A stretch of DNA of 64,000 nucleotides from Jacaranda mimosifolia (Eukaryota > Streptophyta > Magnoliopsida > Lamiales > Bignoniaceae), in NCBI GenBank assembly GCA_018894105.1, contig CM032120.1:27612710-27676709 (forward strand), read 5' to 3'. A model generated the notes under the pieces. It did not search any database. It had not been told where the DNA came from and was given only the letters and a program-made list of their open reading frames with translations. Below, one piece after another: positions 12,690 through 24,260 of this stretch. The number at the start of each line of letters is the position of its first letter. Position 1 is the first letter of the stretch. The position numbers and the translations under genes are program-made.

Positions 12690-12829
12690 GGGGCACTTAT
12701 TAAAAAGTATCAAATACACTTTCCAATTTAGTGATAAGTCCCTACTTGATTTTATTAAAACAAACTCCCTAGTTTTGTTAAATTGTTAGAGATTACTCCC
12801 TACTCATTTGATTTGACAAAAATACCCTT
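12690..12829 (+). repeat. Left terminal inverted repeat of the 12.2-kb MULE
   Basis: Reading inward, this end shares TACTTTCC or CACTTTCC, TTTAGTG, AGTCCC, ACTCCC and ATACCCTT with the reverse complement of 24733-24873, in the same order and at nearly the same spacing. By eye the two are roughly two-thirds identical. MULE terminal repeats usually hold the transposase binding site and the promoter, so transcription of the transposase is probably driven from here. Confidence 0.85.
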
Positions 12830-13081
12830 AAGTATCATATTTTTCATACATTTTTTCTCACTTCTTCTCCAACCGGATGAGCAAACAGTAAACCCTATCA
12901 TACACTCATTACCAGAAACAGAAAGAACAGAAAAAACGCAACAAGCTGCACGGCGAGAGCCAAAAACCACCAACCCGATAGCTGCATTGTCTTCTTCTCT
13001 TTTTATTTTCATCATTTTCGGGTTTCATCTTCTTCTCAGTTTCTTCCCAGTTGCTTCTGAGTTTCTTATATTTTTCCGACA

Positions 13082-16000
13082 ATGTCAACCAGTAGTGAAG
13101 CAAGTGTGCTCAATCAAGTGTTGGGGAGTTGCCGCTACAAAGACCAGCTCCATATAATGTCAATTAAGGATAGTATGACTTTAATGGATATGTATATTAA
13201 TTTCGCAAGAAAATGGAGTGAAATCAAAGCAGAGCACTTCGGTTTGCAATATATAGCTCCACATCAAAGATTGTACGTGAGTTTAATTGATGACGATGAT
13301 GTCATGAATATGGTCTTACTACATTTGACATTGATGAACATTGTTGACATCCTGGTAAATCGAAAAGATGAATCAAGCAGCAGAGAAAAGAAGAGCAGTG
13401 ATGTTTTAAGGTAATACCTCTACAGAATCTCAACGGTACTATAGTTTGTAAAGTTTTGTACTTGAAGTGTTCTGAAATTGCACTCTGTTTATTTGAAAAT
13501 CTTTCGGTACTTGGAGCGTTCTAAATTATACTTCATTGCAGTTAACATTGTACATCATCTCACAAAAATTATACTTTATTATGTAAGTTTTATACTTCAA
13601 CTGTTCTATACTAAAGGATTATCTAAAACTGTACTGTAACTTGTAGAGGTTTATACTTGAAGTGTTCCAAATTGTACGTAATCTATACAAAATTATACTT
13701 TCTGTTTTCTGAAATTATTCATTTAACCGAAACTATACTGAAGTTGCCAAAGTTTTATACTTCAAGTGTTCAAAAATTGTTCTACACTTTACATAAACTG
13801 TATTTCTATTTTTTAAAATTATACTTCATTTTATACATCATTTTATATATGTCTGTACTCTTGTCACTGAAGTTATATACTTCAGGTGTTCCGAAATTGT
13901 ACTTCATGTAAACAACACTCCATTCATTGAAGTTCTATACTTCAAATGTTCGAAGTTGGACTTCACTTTATCTGAAGTTGTACTTCATTTTCTCTGAACT
14001 TGTACTTTAATTTCTGAACCTATTATTTTACTTTTAAGCGTGTAATAATGTATCATCACAAAATTATACTGCAAGAGCCAAGGTTTTATACTTCAGTTAT
14101 TCTGAAATTGTACTTTATATTTTCAAAAGTTGTACTTCGAATTTCTGAACTTATATTTCAGTTTTTACATAATTTCACCTAAATCTGGTATATTCTTTTC
14201 ATTGAAGTTCTATACTTCAGGTATTCTGAATTTGTACTTCACTTTGTTAATATTATACTTCTATTTTTTGAAATCATACTTCATTTTATACATCATTCTA
14301 CCTAAACTTGTACTCCATTCATTAAAGTTCTATACTTCAAATGTATGAAGTTGTACTTCATTTTATCTGAACTTGTACTTTAATTATCTGAGCATATTAT
14401 TTAACTTTTAAGCGTGTACTAATGTATCATCCCAAAATTATACTGCAAGAGCCAATGTTTTATACTTCGGTTGTTCTGAAATTGTACTTTATATTTTCAA
14501 AAGTTGTACTTCGAATTTCTGAACTTATATTTCAGTTCTTACATAATTTCACCTAAATCTGGTATATTCTTTTCATTGAAGTTCTATACTTCAGGTATTC
14601 CGAATTTGTACTTCACTTTTTTAATATTGAACTTCTATCTTTTGAAATCATACTTCATTTTATACATCATTCTACCTAGACTTGTACTCCATTCATTAAA
14701 GTTCTATACTTCAAATGTATGAAGTTGTACTTCATTTTATCTGAACTTGTACTTTAATTATCTGAGCATATTATTTAACTTTTAAGCATGTGCTAATGAT
14801 TCATCCCAAAATTATACTGCAAGAGCCAAGGTTTTATACTTCAGCAGTTCGAAACTGTACTTCACATTATAAAAGTTGTACTTTGAATTTCTGAACTTAT
14901 ATTTCAGTTCTTACATAATTTCACCTAAATCTGGTATATTCTTTTCATTGAAGTTCTATACTTCAGGTATTCCAAAATTGTACTTCAATTCTTTTACTTC
15001 CGTTCTTAAAATTATCCTTAAACTTATACATCATTTTATCTAGATCTGTACTCTTTCATTTGAAGTTCTGTCCTTCAGGTGTTCCAAATTGTACTTAGTT
15101 TTATTTTAACTCGTACTTCAATTTTCTGAGTCTCTTATTTAATTTTCAAGTGTTCTACTAACGAATTATCCAAAAAATTGTACTACAATTTATGCGTTTT
15201 ATACTTATATTGTTATGAAATTGTACTTCGTTTATTGAAATTATACCACAATGATGAATTATTCTACCTAAAATTATACTTCATTTGTCAACCTCAAGGG
15301 ATGTAGTCGAGGAGGAAATTGGTTCGACCAATGCATCGCACAATGAATTTGCTTTAATTAGCAGCTCAATTGATGCATGGAGGAATTGCATATATGGAGA
15401 GGGTCAAACATTCAAGGATGCTCAGGAGTTCAGAATTATGCTTAAGAATCATGCAGTGTCTACTTTACGGTCATTTAAATACAAGAAAAATGACAGCAAA
15501 AAAATCATAGCCGTTTGCAGTGATGAAAATTGCAAATGGAGAATCTATGCATCAAGGCATGAAGCTGATAAATTATTTGGCATTCGAAAATGAAATCTAG
15601 AGCACACATGTGGTGAGGGTAATTTCGGACAAGGGGACATCCTAAAGCCAATTCTGCTTGGGTTGCTAACGTAGTGAAGGATAAATTGAGATTAGAGCCA
15701 TGTTATCGGCCCTCTACCATATTGAAAGATATCCACAGAGAATATGGTGTGGAACTTAGGTACCATAAAGCATGGATGGGTAAGGAATTAGCTATGCATG
15801 ACATCCATGGAGCTGAGAAGGGATCTTATGACAAGTTGAGGTGGTACTGTGATGCTGTGAATAGGACAAACCCTGGAAGTATTGCAGACTGTGAGATTGA
15901 CCCAATCAGTCAAAAATTTCGTCGGCTATTTATATGTTTCAGTGCCTGCCTTCTTGGTTTTCTTAGGGGATGCAGGCCATTGATATTCTTGTATTGCACC

Positions 16001-17215
16001 CATATTAAAAATAAATACAAAGGAGTCTTACTCAGCGCTGTCAGTAAGGATGCTAATGATGACTTATTCATGTTAGCATATGCAGTTGTTGACTCTGAAA
16101 ATGATATTAATTGGAAATGGTTCTGCTTTAAGCTGAGAAGTGTCTTAGATTCTGAATATATGCCTGGCTTATCAAGGTTTACTTTCTTCTCCAATCGACA
16201 TCCAGGTTTTCTCAAGGCCCTCCCCATGATATTTCCCGGTAGCCACCATGCATATTGCTTGAGACACTTAGTGGATAACTTTAAGAAACAGGTAAGTTTC
16301 CTCTATATTTGTTTATGAGATAATTATATGAAATAAACTCTACTTCATAACATTAAGCACATTACTGTTCTATTATTTTAAATTCAGGTATTAAGGAAGT
16401 ACCCTCTACATAACAAGAAACATTGGTGTTCTATTTTTATGAAAGCTGCATATGAGCCTACAAGGCAGGAGCATACCCGACATATAGACAGCATCTTGGA
16501 GTCAATGCCGCTTGCCAGAGACTTTATTATGCAGTCTGACCCACCATGTTGGGCAAATTCCTTATTCAGTGGAGATCGATGGGGGGTAATAAACAATAAT
16601 CAAGCAGAAAGCTGGAATAACTGGGTTAAACCAGCCCGATTTATGCCAGTTGCAGCCATGGTTGATCACATACGCATGCAAATAATGGTTATGATGCATG
16701 ATAGACGAGAAGAATCTCATAAGATGGTTGGTCAATTATGTCCCAAGCAAGAGAAGAAGTTGGCAATCAATCATATGCGTTCTCGTAACTGAAAAGTTGT
16801 CATATCTAGCGGTTGGAGCTTTGAGGTGATTGAGCAAGATAAATTGTATGCTGTGGATTTATAGAGCAGAGTTTGTTCTTGCAGAGCATGGCAGATTGAT
16901 AAAATACCATGCAAACATGCTTGTGCTTGTATTGAGTTAAAGTCACTTTCAATGTATGACTTCACCGATCAATACTACCGAGTTGAGATGTATCAACACG
17001 CATACCAAGCAGTTATAAACCCTATTCCTACGTTTGATATGCATATGTTCCCTGTAGATGATGATGACATCATTCATGCACCTGATTGTCGATCTCAGCC
17101 TGGGCGTAGAAGGACATGGAGGATTCCATCACAAATTGAGAAACGTGTAATTAAGTGTAAAAGGTGTGGTAGAACAGGGCATAATCGTCACACTTGCAAA
17201 GAATCAGTAAACTAG
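13082..17215 (+). pseudogene. MURA-type transposase of the MULE, broken
   Basis: Exon 1 (13082-13410) encodes the PB1-like N-terminal domain of plant MULE transposases (block LYVSLIDDDDVMNMV). A 1.9-kb intron (13411-15298) joins in phase to exon 2, which encodes the MuDR-type DNA-binding region with CSDENCKW and EHTCG. The MULE transposase domain follows to 16291, then an intron (16292-16387) and a last exon with QAESWN, a SWIM finger (CSC...PCKH near 16880-16915) and a CX2CX4HX4C zinc knuckle (17157-17198). It is broken by stops at 15591, 16790 and 16862 and a frameshift near 15625. The expected first catalytic Asp (DGTH) is Tyr (15992-15994, YCTH) and the second (SDR) is Asn (16193-16195, SNR). 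Only the Glu (16607-16609) remains. The protein could not catalyse transposition. Confidence 0.92.
13430..15284. repeat. Tandem array in transposase intron 1: 374-bp unit made of GTACTTCA / TATACTTCA words
   Basis: Three clear units start at 14037, 14411 and 14785, exactly 374 bp apart, each opening with AGCGTG or AGCATG and containing AAATTATACTGCAAGAGCCA. More degraded units extend left to about 13430 and right to about 15280. Within each unit, short words such as TTGTACTTCA, TATACTTCA and CTTGTACT recur every 20-35 bp, so the unit itself grew from a shorter motif. The array fills almost the whole first intron. Open frames across it are by-products of the repetition. Confidence 0.9.
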
Positions 17216-17760
17216 TTAACTTTTGTACCTCAATCAGGGCTAATTGTACTTGATTTGTTTCCATTTGCACCTCAGTTGGACAACTTTGTACTTAATATAG
17301 TATGAAATTAGCATTCTTGCATGTTTTGGGTACACTAGTTAACTTTTGTACCTCAATCAGGGCTAATTGTACTTGATTTGTTCCCATTTGCACCTCAGTT
17401 GGGCAACTTTGTATTTAATATAGCGTGAAATTAGCATTCTTGCATGTTTTGGGTACACTAGTTAACTTTTGTACCTCAATCAGGACTAATTGTACTTGAT
17501 TTGTTCCCATTTGCACCTCAGTTGGGCAACTTTGTACTTAATATAGCGTGAAATTAGCATTCTTGCATGTTTTGGGTACACTAGTTAACTTTTGTACCTC
17601 AATCAGGCCTAATTGTACTTGATTTGTTCCCATTTGCACCTCAGTTGGGCAACTTTGTACTTAATATAGCGTGAAATTAGCATTCTTGCATGTTTTGGGT
17701 ACACTTAGTTAACTTTTGTACCTCAATCAGGGCTAATTGTACTTGATTTGTTCCCATTTG
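17212..17760. repeat. Tandem array, 123-bp unit, about 4.5 copies, nearly identical
   Basis: Units begin with CTAGTTAAC (CTTAGTTAAC in the last) at 17212, 17335, 17458, 17581 and 17704, all 123 bp apart, and differ at only a few positions. The first unit starts on the last bases of the transposase reading frame and includes its TAG stop (17213-17215), so the array lies in the 3' untranslated region. Each unit contains TTTTGTACCTCA, TTGTACTTGA and CTTTGTACTTAA, the same GTAC-centred words as the other arrays of the element. The high similarity means a recent expansion, younger than the decay of the neighbouring gene. Confidence 0.95.
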
Positions 17761-18099
17761 CTTTTTAATTCTTTGTAATTATTAACCAAATTATTGAAGT
17801 ATATGCTCAATATTTTTCATATGAATAAAATAATATTAAAATTTTTAAGTTGTTAATCACTTGTGTTTAACGGATGAATGTTATCAATCGTAGTAACGAA
17901 AGAATACTTATGCTTTCAAAGATGTAAAGAAATGAGAATTTGCCGATGATGTCCACCCTATCATCCATACAAATTGGTACTTCACTATATCCGATAATAT
18001 CAAATTATTGAACTTGCCTATCATTACAATTATTGGGGAATAATTATTCAGTTGCTATAAGTGTACTTAAGGAAAACAAATCTTATACTTTCCTTTTTC

Positions 18100-18480
18100 G
18101 AATTTGTACCTCATATCTCCAGAATTGTATTGAAGATCCCCTCCTTGTTTCAAATGCATTTGAGTGTTCTTCATCGAAACGCATTTTATACTTTCTTTTT
18201 CCGGGTTTGTACCTCATTGCCCTCAAAATGCACTGAAATCCGCCGCCCAGTTTCATTTGAATTGAAGCGTACTTCAACAAAGCACATTTTATACTCTCTT
18301 TATTCTGAATTGTACTTAGTTTTCCGCGAATTGTACTGAAGATCCCCGCCTTATTTCAGATGCATTTGAGTGTTCTTCAGCGAAACGCATTTTATACTTT
18401 CTTTTTCCGGGTTTGTACCTCATTGCCCTCAATTGTATTCAAATTCCCTGCCTTGTTCCAATTGAATTTAAGTTATAAAT
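18100..18480. repeat. Tandem repeat, about 206-bp unit, two copies
   Basis: A block beginning GCATTTGAGTGTTCTTCA occurs at 18156 and 18362, each followed by CGAAACGCATTTTATAC, then TTCTTTTTCCGGG and TTGTACCTCATTGCCCTCAA. It belongs to the same GTAC/TATAC-rich repeat class as the other arrays and fills the space between the ends of the two convergent genes. Confidence 0.85.
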
Positions 18481-19679
18481 AATTAATGGAAAATTACACT
18501 TACATACCAAAAAATATTATAAACAAATTATGCTTCAATTTACACATGTATTTACATACAAGTGATTCAAATCCTGGCATTTTCATGAGTTAATATTCTA
18601 TAAGCCATATTCGCACGATATTTATCAATATCAATTGTTTCAGCATCCTTCCAGAACTCGGGGGTGTCTCTAGCAAAACATTCTGCCCAAAGGCATATAT
18701 AGACACCACAATCCACTGTACCCACTTGCTGCCTGCTTTTTCTCACTTTCAACTATTCATCCACCTGACTCCCCAATGAAAGTTTCAGGTACCGAGAATA
18801 GAATGAAGCTTACAAAAATATTGATCAGTTGTGACTCCCTACTTTATGAACAAATCATAGGGAAAGAAAGCAAACTTACAATGGCAACAACTATCGGTTT
18901 GTATCTGGCGGCCATTATTGAATTCATATATAAGAAAGAATGAGTCGAGGACAACCAAGAACCAGTGATGGCGCCGAAAAATCGGTAGGATTATGTAACG
19001 ACACTCGTTTAAAACATCCACCGTGAGCTCTTCCAAATATGTACAGGTGAAGCTGTTAAGTTTAAGCTTAAACTCCACAATTTCTTCATCCGTAATATCC
19101 TTGATGTTGCGTTCCTCTAGTCGGTCTAATATATCAGCCTATGAAGTATAAAACAAATGGTTAGACTCATTTGTCACCGTGAGGTAAATAAAGTTAGGAA
19201 ACTGCCACATACATGCGCTATTAAGGACGTAAACCACACCTTCTGGTGACCCTTGTTGCCGAAAGATAGGCTACATAATATCGACATGCAACAGTCCACT
19301 ATGTCACTGGTAAGTTCTCCTCCAAATAAGAGCTCACAAAGGTTTTTTCCATCCAGAAAATGTTTTGCTCCTTCCCATACAGTCACCCTACATAATTGTG
19401 AATTGTTAGGTCAGATACCAATTTATCCAACAGAAAAACAATAAGCAAATTTTGTTACCTCAAATTATCTTTTCTGACAAAGTTGTCGATGACTTCTCGC
19501 TCTTCTACTGGAATAAGAGCAAGTCCTCTATAATCATTCCTTCATTTATATGGATCGGCCACTTCAGTCTTTGTGATGGTTGGTTTATCTGCTACTTGGG
19601 GTGGTTCATCTGCCACCTGGCTTGGTTGATCTGCCACATGGATTGGTTCATCTGCCACTTGGGGTACAAAACATAGCAC

Positions 19680-20750
19680 ATAGGTCCAAAGTATCAACTA
19701 TTGAAGTATAAAAGAAAGCACATGAAGTACAGATACTACCAACATGGAGTACAAAACTCAAGCACAGATTGTTGAAGTAGAAAAGATAAGCACATGAAGT
19801 ACAGACATCACCAACATGGTGTACCTTCTACTCAAGCACATTAGGTGTAAAGTGTCAATTGCTGAAGTAGAAAATATAAGCAGATGAAGTACATACATCA
19901 CCAACATGGAGTACAAAACTCAAACACATAGATATAAAGTGTCAACTATTGAAGTATAAAAGAAAAGCACATGAAGTACAGATACCACCAACATGGAGTA
20001 CAAAACTCAAGCACAGACTGTTGAAGTAGAAAAGATAAGCACATGAAGTACGGACATGACCAACATAGTGTACCCTCTACTCAAGCACATTAGGTGTAAA
20101 GTGTCAACTGCTGAAGTAGAAAAGATAAGCAAATGAAGTACATACATCACCAACATGGAGTACAAAACTCAAGCACATAGGTATAAAGTGTCAACTATTG
20201 AAGTATAAAAGAAAAGCACATGAAATACAGATACCACCAACATGGAGTACAAAACTCAAGCACAAACTATTGAAGTAGAAAAGATAAGCACATGAAGTAC
20301 AGACATCACCAACATGGTGTACCCTCTGCTCAAGCACATTAGGTGTAAAGTGTCAACTGTTGAAGTAGAAAAGATAAGCAGATGAAGTACAGACATCACC
20401 AACATGGAGTACAAAACTCAAGCACATAGGTATAAAGTGTCAACTATTGAAGTATAAAAGAAAAGCACATGAAGTACAGATACCACCAACATGGAGTACA
20501 AAACTCTAGCACAGATTGTTGAAGTAGAAAAGATAAGCACATGAAGTACAGACATTACCAACATGGTGTACCCTCTACTCAAGCACATTAGGTGTAAAGT
20601 GTCAACTGTTGAGGTAGAAAAGATAAGCAGATGAAGTACAGACATCACCAACATGGAGTACAAAACTCAAGCACATAGGTATAAAGTGTCAACTATTGAA
20701 GTAAAAAAGATAAGCACATAAGTGCAAGTATCATCAACATGAAGTATAAG
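19680..20750. repeat. Higher-order tandem array, 249-bp unit = three about 83-bp subunits
   Basis: The landmark GTACC following CAACATGGT or CAACATAGT occurs at 19821, 20070, 20319 and 20568, exactly 249 bp apart. Inside each 249-bp unit, related subunits of about 83 bp repeat three times, each containing GAAGTACAGAC-type, CACCAACATGG and CAAGCACA words. The array sits in an intron of the Ulp1-like gene. Here the GTAC words are in the opposite strand sense (TGAAGTAC) to those of the arrays at 13.4-15.3 kb. Confidence 0.92.
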
Positions 20751-22499
20751 ACATCATCCATTAAGTGCAAATGTCAACCAATCAAGTATAAGATATCATA
20801 ACATTTATTACAAACAGACAGGTTACAAATGAAATGCAAGTAGCAAAAAAATAAAACATTAAGTAGTGCACAACACCTTCTTCTCTTCTTGTTCTATGTT
20901 TTTTCGTGCACGAGGACGAGGACGATAGGTTTTTGTCACTTGTCTTGCTCTTTTAGCTGGTGTGGTGCTGGGGGGGCTGACAAAATCTGGAGATTTCTGT
21001 TTTGGCTTCTTGTCTTCTCGATTGCGCACATTTGTCACAATTGAAGACATGACATTTGCTACTTCAATCTCAGATTCCTTGAACTCAACCGCTTGAATTG
21101 GTATATAATGTTCTGTCTTCAAAGGTGTGGGGGAATCTAAAGGATCATGATGTTCCTTGGTTCGACTTTCTTCATCCACCGTGTCTTCAGAATCATCCCC
21201 TTCTTTCTGTGCATCATGTACCAAATCAAGTACCCCCTCATACACATACTCACCAGCTTTCTGCTCAAGCTCCACTCCATCACTCTCTTCCTCCTCACCC
21301 TGCTCCTTCATTGCTATGTATTCGAATGAAGCAATTTTTCCTTTCAATGATTTAATTTCTTCACCTTTAGCTGCAATAATTGCTTCATATATCGTACGAT
21401 CACAGACATGGACTTCACTGATGGTAGTACTGGCAGCCTCTGATTTCTTGATCAAATCTGCCAATCCTAACTCCTCTGGAGCAGGGTTAAGGGCTACAAC
21501 CTATTACATAATTATCAAATTCAAATTATTATACAAAAAATAAATAATGAATTACTACAATTATTACCATATCTGCTGTAACTTGCTTCAATTTATTCTC
21601 TGCCTGCTCCACATTTTGTGGGGGTTTGCTATCCTTCCACCTGTAAAAGCGTGGAAACTCAAACAAACTCACTGGTGTAGCCAGTGACGGGATACGTTCA
21701 TAAACACATGCCTATCATTCATAAATCGAAAAATTATACTCACTTGAATATAAATATAATCAATGCTATTAGAAAAATAAAGCAAACACTTACCATCAAG
21801 CCGACTGTACACGCATCAATGTACTTCTTTCTTCTTTCTCCACCTACTCCTAAATGTTTCTGCATATCTTGGACAAGAAAACTGTATGCAGCTATGCCCC
21901 ATGCATACAGACCAACTCTAGACAAATTGTCCAAGTATGGTAGGAGAAATCGTGGAGTCCAATAATTAGATGTTGGAAACAGAATACAATTAAAAACAAA
22001 AACTATGTACAACCTACAAAAATTATTCAAGTCCTCCACACTATCCTTATATACATACTCCTCAAGTTTGTTTGCTATTTCGGATCTAGTTATATTCTGC
22101 AGCTTTCCAGAAAAAAGGCGGTCAAAGGTTGAAGACTTCATCTTCAATGTTATATCAACAGATTGCCCCACATGTGCCCAACCCTAAAACCATTGAAAAT
22201 TTAGCTGCAGAAAAAGGAACCTCAACCCCCTCCGCAAAATGAAATGAGAGCTTTTTTGGGTCAAACCTTCTAAGTATAGCTTCAAGCCGAATGAAGCTTG
22301 AACTTAACTTAGGCATATCCATGTATATATAGAAAGGGGTCTTCTTCAATACATCAACATGTTTGGACCCCATCTTGGACTTCACAAGCTCCAATTTACT
22401 ATGAAAATATTGGGGAGAGCAACGAGAACAAACATCACAATGTCTTGGCTTTGCTGCAATGACAAAAAAAAAGTATATAGACAGATAATAAAGTAACCC

Positions 22500-24260
22500 T
22501 TTTAGATAGAGTGTACTAAAAGCTTGAATGTTTTCTAATACACAAGCTTCAAAAATGTACTTTAGAAACATATAATATATACTACACTCTCAGTTATTCT
22601 ATACTTCAGGCTTGAATTTTTTATATTACAGTTGCTTCTAAAATGTAATGCAGATACAGAGATTTATACTATAGTTCCATTTAATTTATACTGCAGGCTT
22701 AAAGGTTTTATACTTTAGTTGCTTCTAAAATGTACTGCAGATGATGCCTAATGAGTACTGCAAGTTTGAATGCTTTATACTACACTTATGCCTAACGTGT
22801 ACTGCCAGCCTGAATATTTTATACTACATTTGTTTCTAGAATGTACTGCACCAACAGAGATTTTATACTATATTTTTGCCTAAAGTGTACCCCAGATGCT
22901 TCTAAAATGTACTGCAGCTATTCAGATTATATACTAACGTTTGTCTAATGTATACTGCAAGCTTGAATGCTTTATACTACACATACATTTGTTTCTAAAA
23001 TGTACTGCAGCAACAAATATTATATACCTCACTTGTGCCTAAAGTGTACTGCCAGTTTGAATGTTTTATACTACACTTGTTTCTAAAATGTACTGCACCT
23101 ATAGAGATTTTATACTAACTTTTATCTAAAGTGTACTCCAGATGCCCATAAAATGTACTGCAGTTATACAGATTATATACTACATTTTCCCTAATCTCCA
23201 CAGAAAGTTTGAATAATTTATACTATACTTATGCCTAAAGTGTACTAACAGTTTGAATATTTTATACTACTTTGCTTCTGAAATGTATTGCACCAATAGA
23301 GATTTTATACTACACTTTTGCCTAAAGTGTACTTCAGATACTTCTAAAAAGTATCGCAACTATTCAGATTATATACTACATTTTGCCTAATGTATGCTGC
23401 AAGTTTGAATGCTTTATACTACATACATTTCTTTCTAAAATGTACTGCAGCAACACATATTATATACTACACTTATGTCTAAAGTGTACTGCCAGTTTTA
23501 ATTTTTTATACTACTTTGTTTCTGAAATGTACTGCACCTATAGTGATTTTATGCTCCACTTTTGCCTAAAGTGTACTCCAAATGTGCCAAAATGTACTGC
23601 ACCTATGCAGATTATATACTACCTTTTGCCTAATGTGTACTGCAAGTTTGAATGCTTTCTACTACATATATTTATTTTCCAAATGTACTGCAACAACACA
23701 GATTATATACTACACTTATGCTAAAGTGTACTGCCAGTTTGAATGTTTTATACTAAATTTGTTCCTCAAATTTAACTGCATCTACAGAGATTTGATGCTA
23801 CACATTTGCCCTAAGTGTACTCCAAATGCGCCAACATGTACTGCAGCTATTCAGATTATATACTACCTATTGCCTAATGTGTACTGCAGGTTTGAATGCT
23901 TTATACTACATGCGTTTGTTTCTAAAATGTACTGCAGCAACATATTATATACTACACCTATGCCTAAAGTGCACTGCCTGTTTGAATGTTTTATACTGTA
24001 TTTGCTTCTAAAATGTACAGCGCCTACACAGATTATATACTACATTTATGCCTTACGTGTAGTACCAATTTTAATGTTTTATACTATATTTGCTTCTAAA
24101 TTGTACTGCGTTATCCACATTATATACTACACTTTTGCTAATGTGTACTGCATGCTTGCATGTTCTGTACTACAGATAACATACTACCACATTCAGATTG
24201 TTTTATAATATAATTTCACCATATAATTTTAGTTAAAATGAAGTATAAACCCCTAAAAGG
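22500..24260. repeat. Tandem array in Ulp1-gene intron 1: about 240-bp unit of TGTACTGCAG / TTTATACTAC words
   Basis: The block beginning with a TTTGAATGCTTT segment and followed by CTACTACAT and AATGTACTGCAGCAACA recurs near 23402, 23645 and 23888, 243-244 bp apart, with a more divergent copy near 22945. Inside the unit, TGTACTGCA and TTTATACTAC alternate about every 25-30 bp. The array fills the 2-kb first intron of the Ulp1-like gene, mirroring the array in intron 1 of the transposase gene. Confidence 0.88.

Noticed and set aside
13657..14722. Open frames rich in Tyr, Phe and Leu in the transposase intron
   Set aside because: They are translations of the 374-bp tandem units (the frames at 14130 and 14504 are the same unit shifted by 374 bp) and have no family resemblance.
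18753..18755. Stop codon upstream of the last Ulp1 exon as a disabling mutation
   Set aside because: The TAG may itself be the AG of the intron acceptor, so it cannot be counted as a break.
17212..20750. Regularly spaced repeats that could be taken for a CRISPR array
   Set aside because: The units are directly adjacent without unique spacers, and the context is a plant transposon.
20859..21543. Serine-rich plus-strand frames
   Set aside because: Antisense to exon 4 of the Ulp1-like gene, which joins in phase to its neighbours.
23383..24208. Cysteine- and tyrosine-rich frames, up to 208 residues
   Set aside because: Translations of the TGTACTGCA / TTTATACTAC array; the apparent Cys periodicity follows from the repeat.
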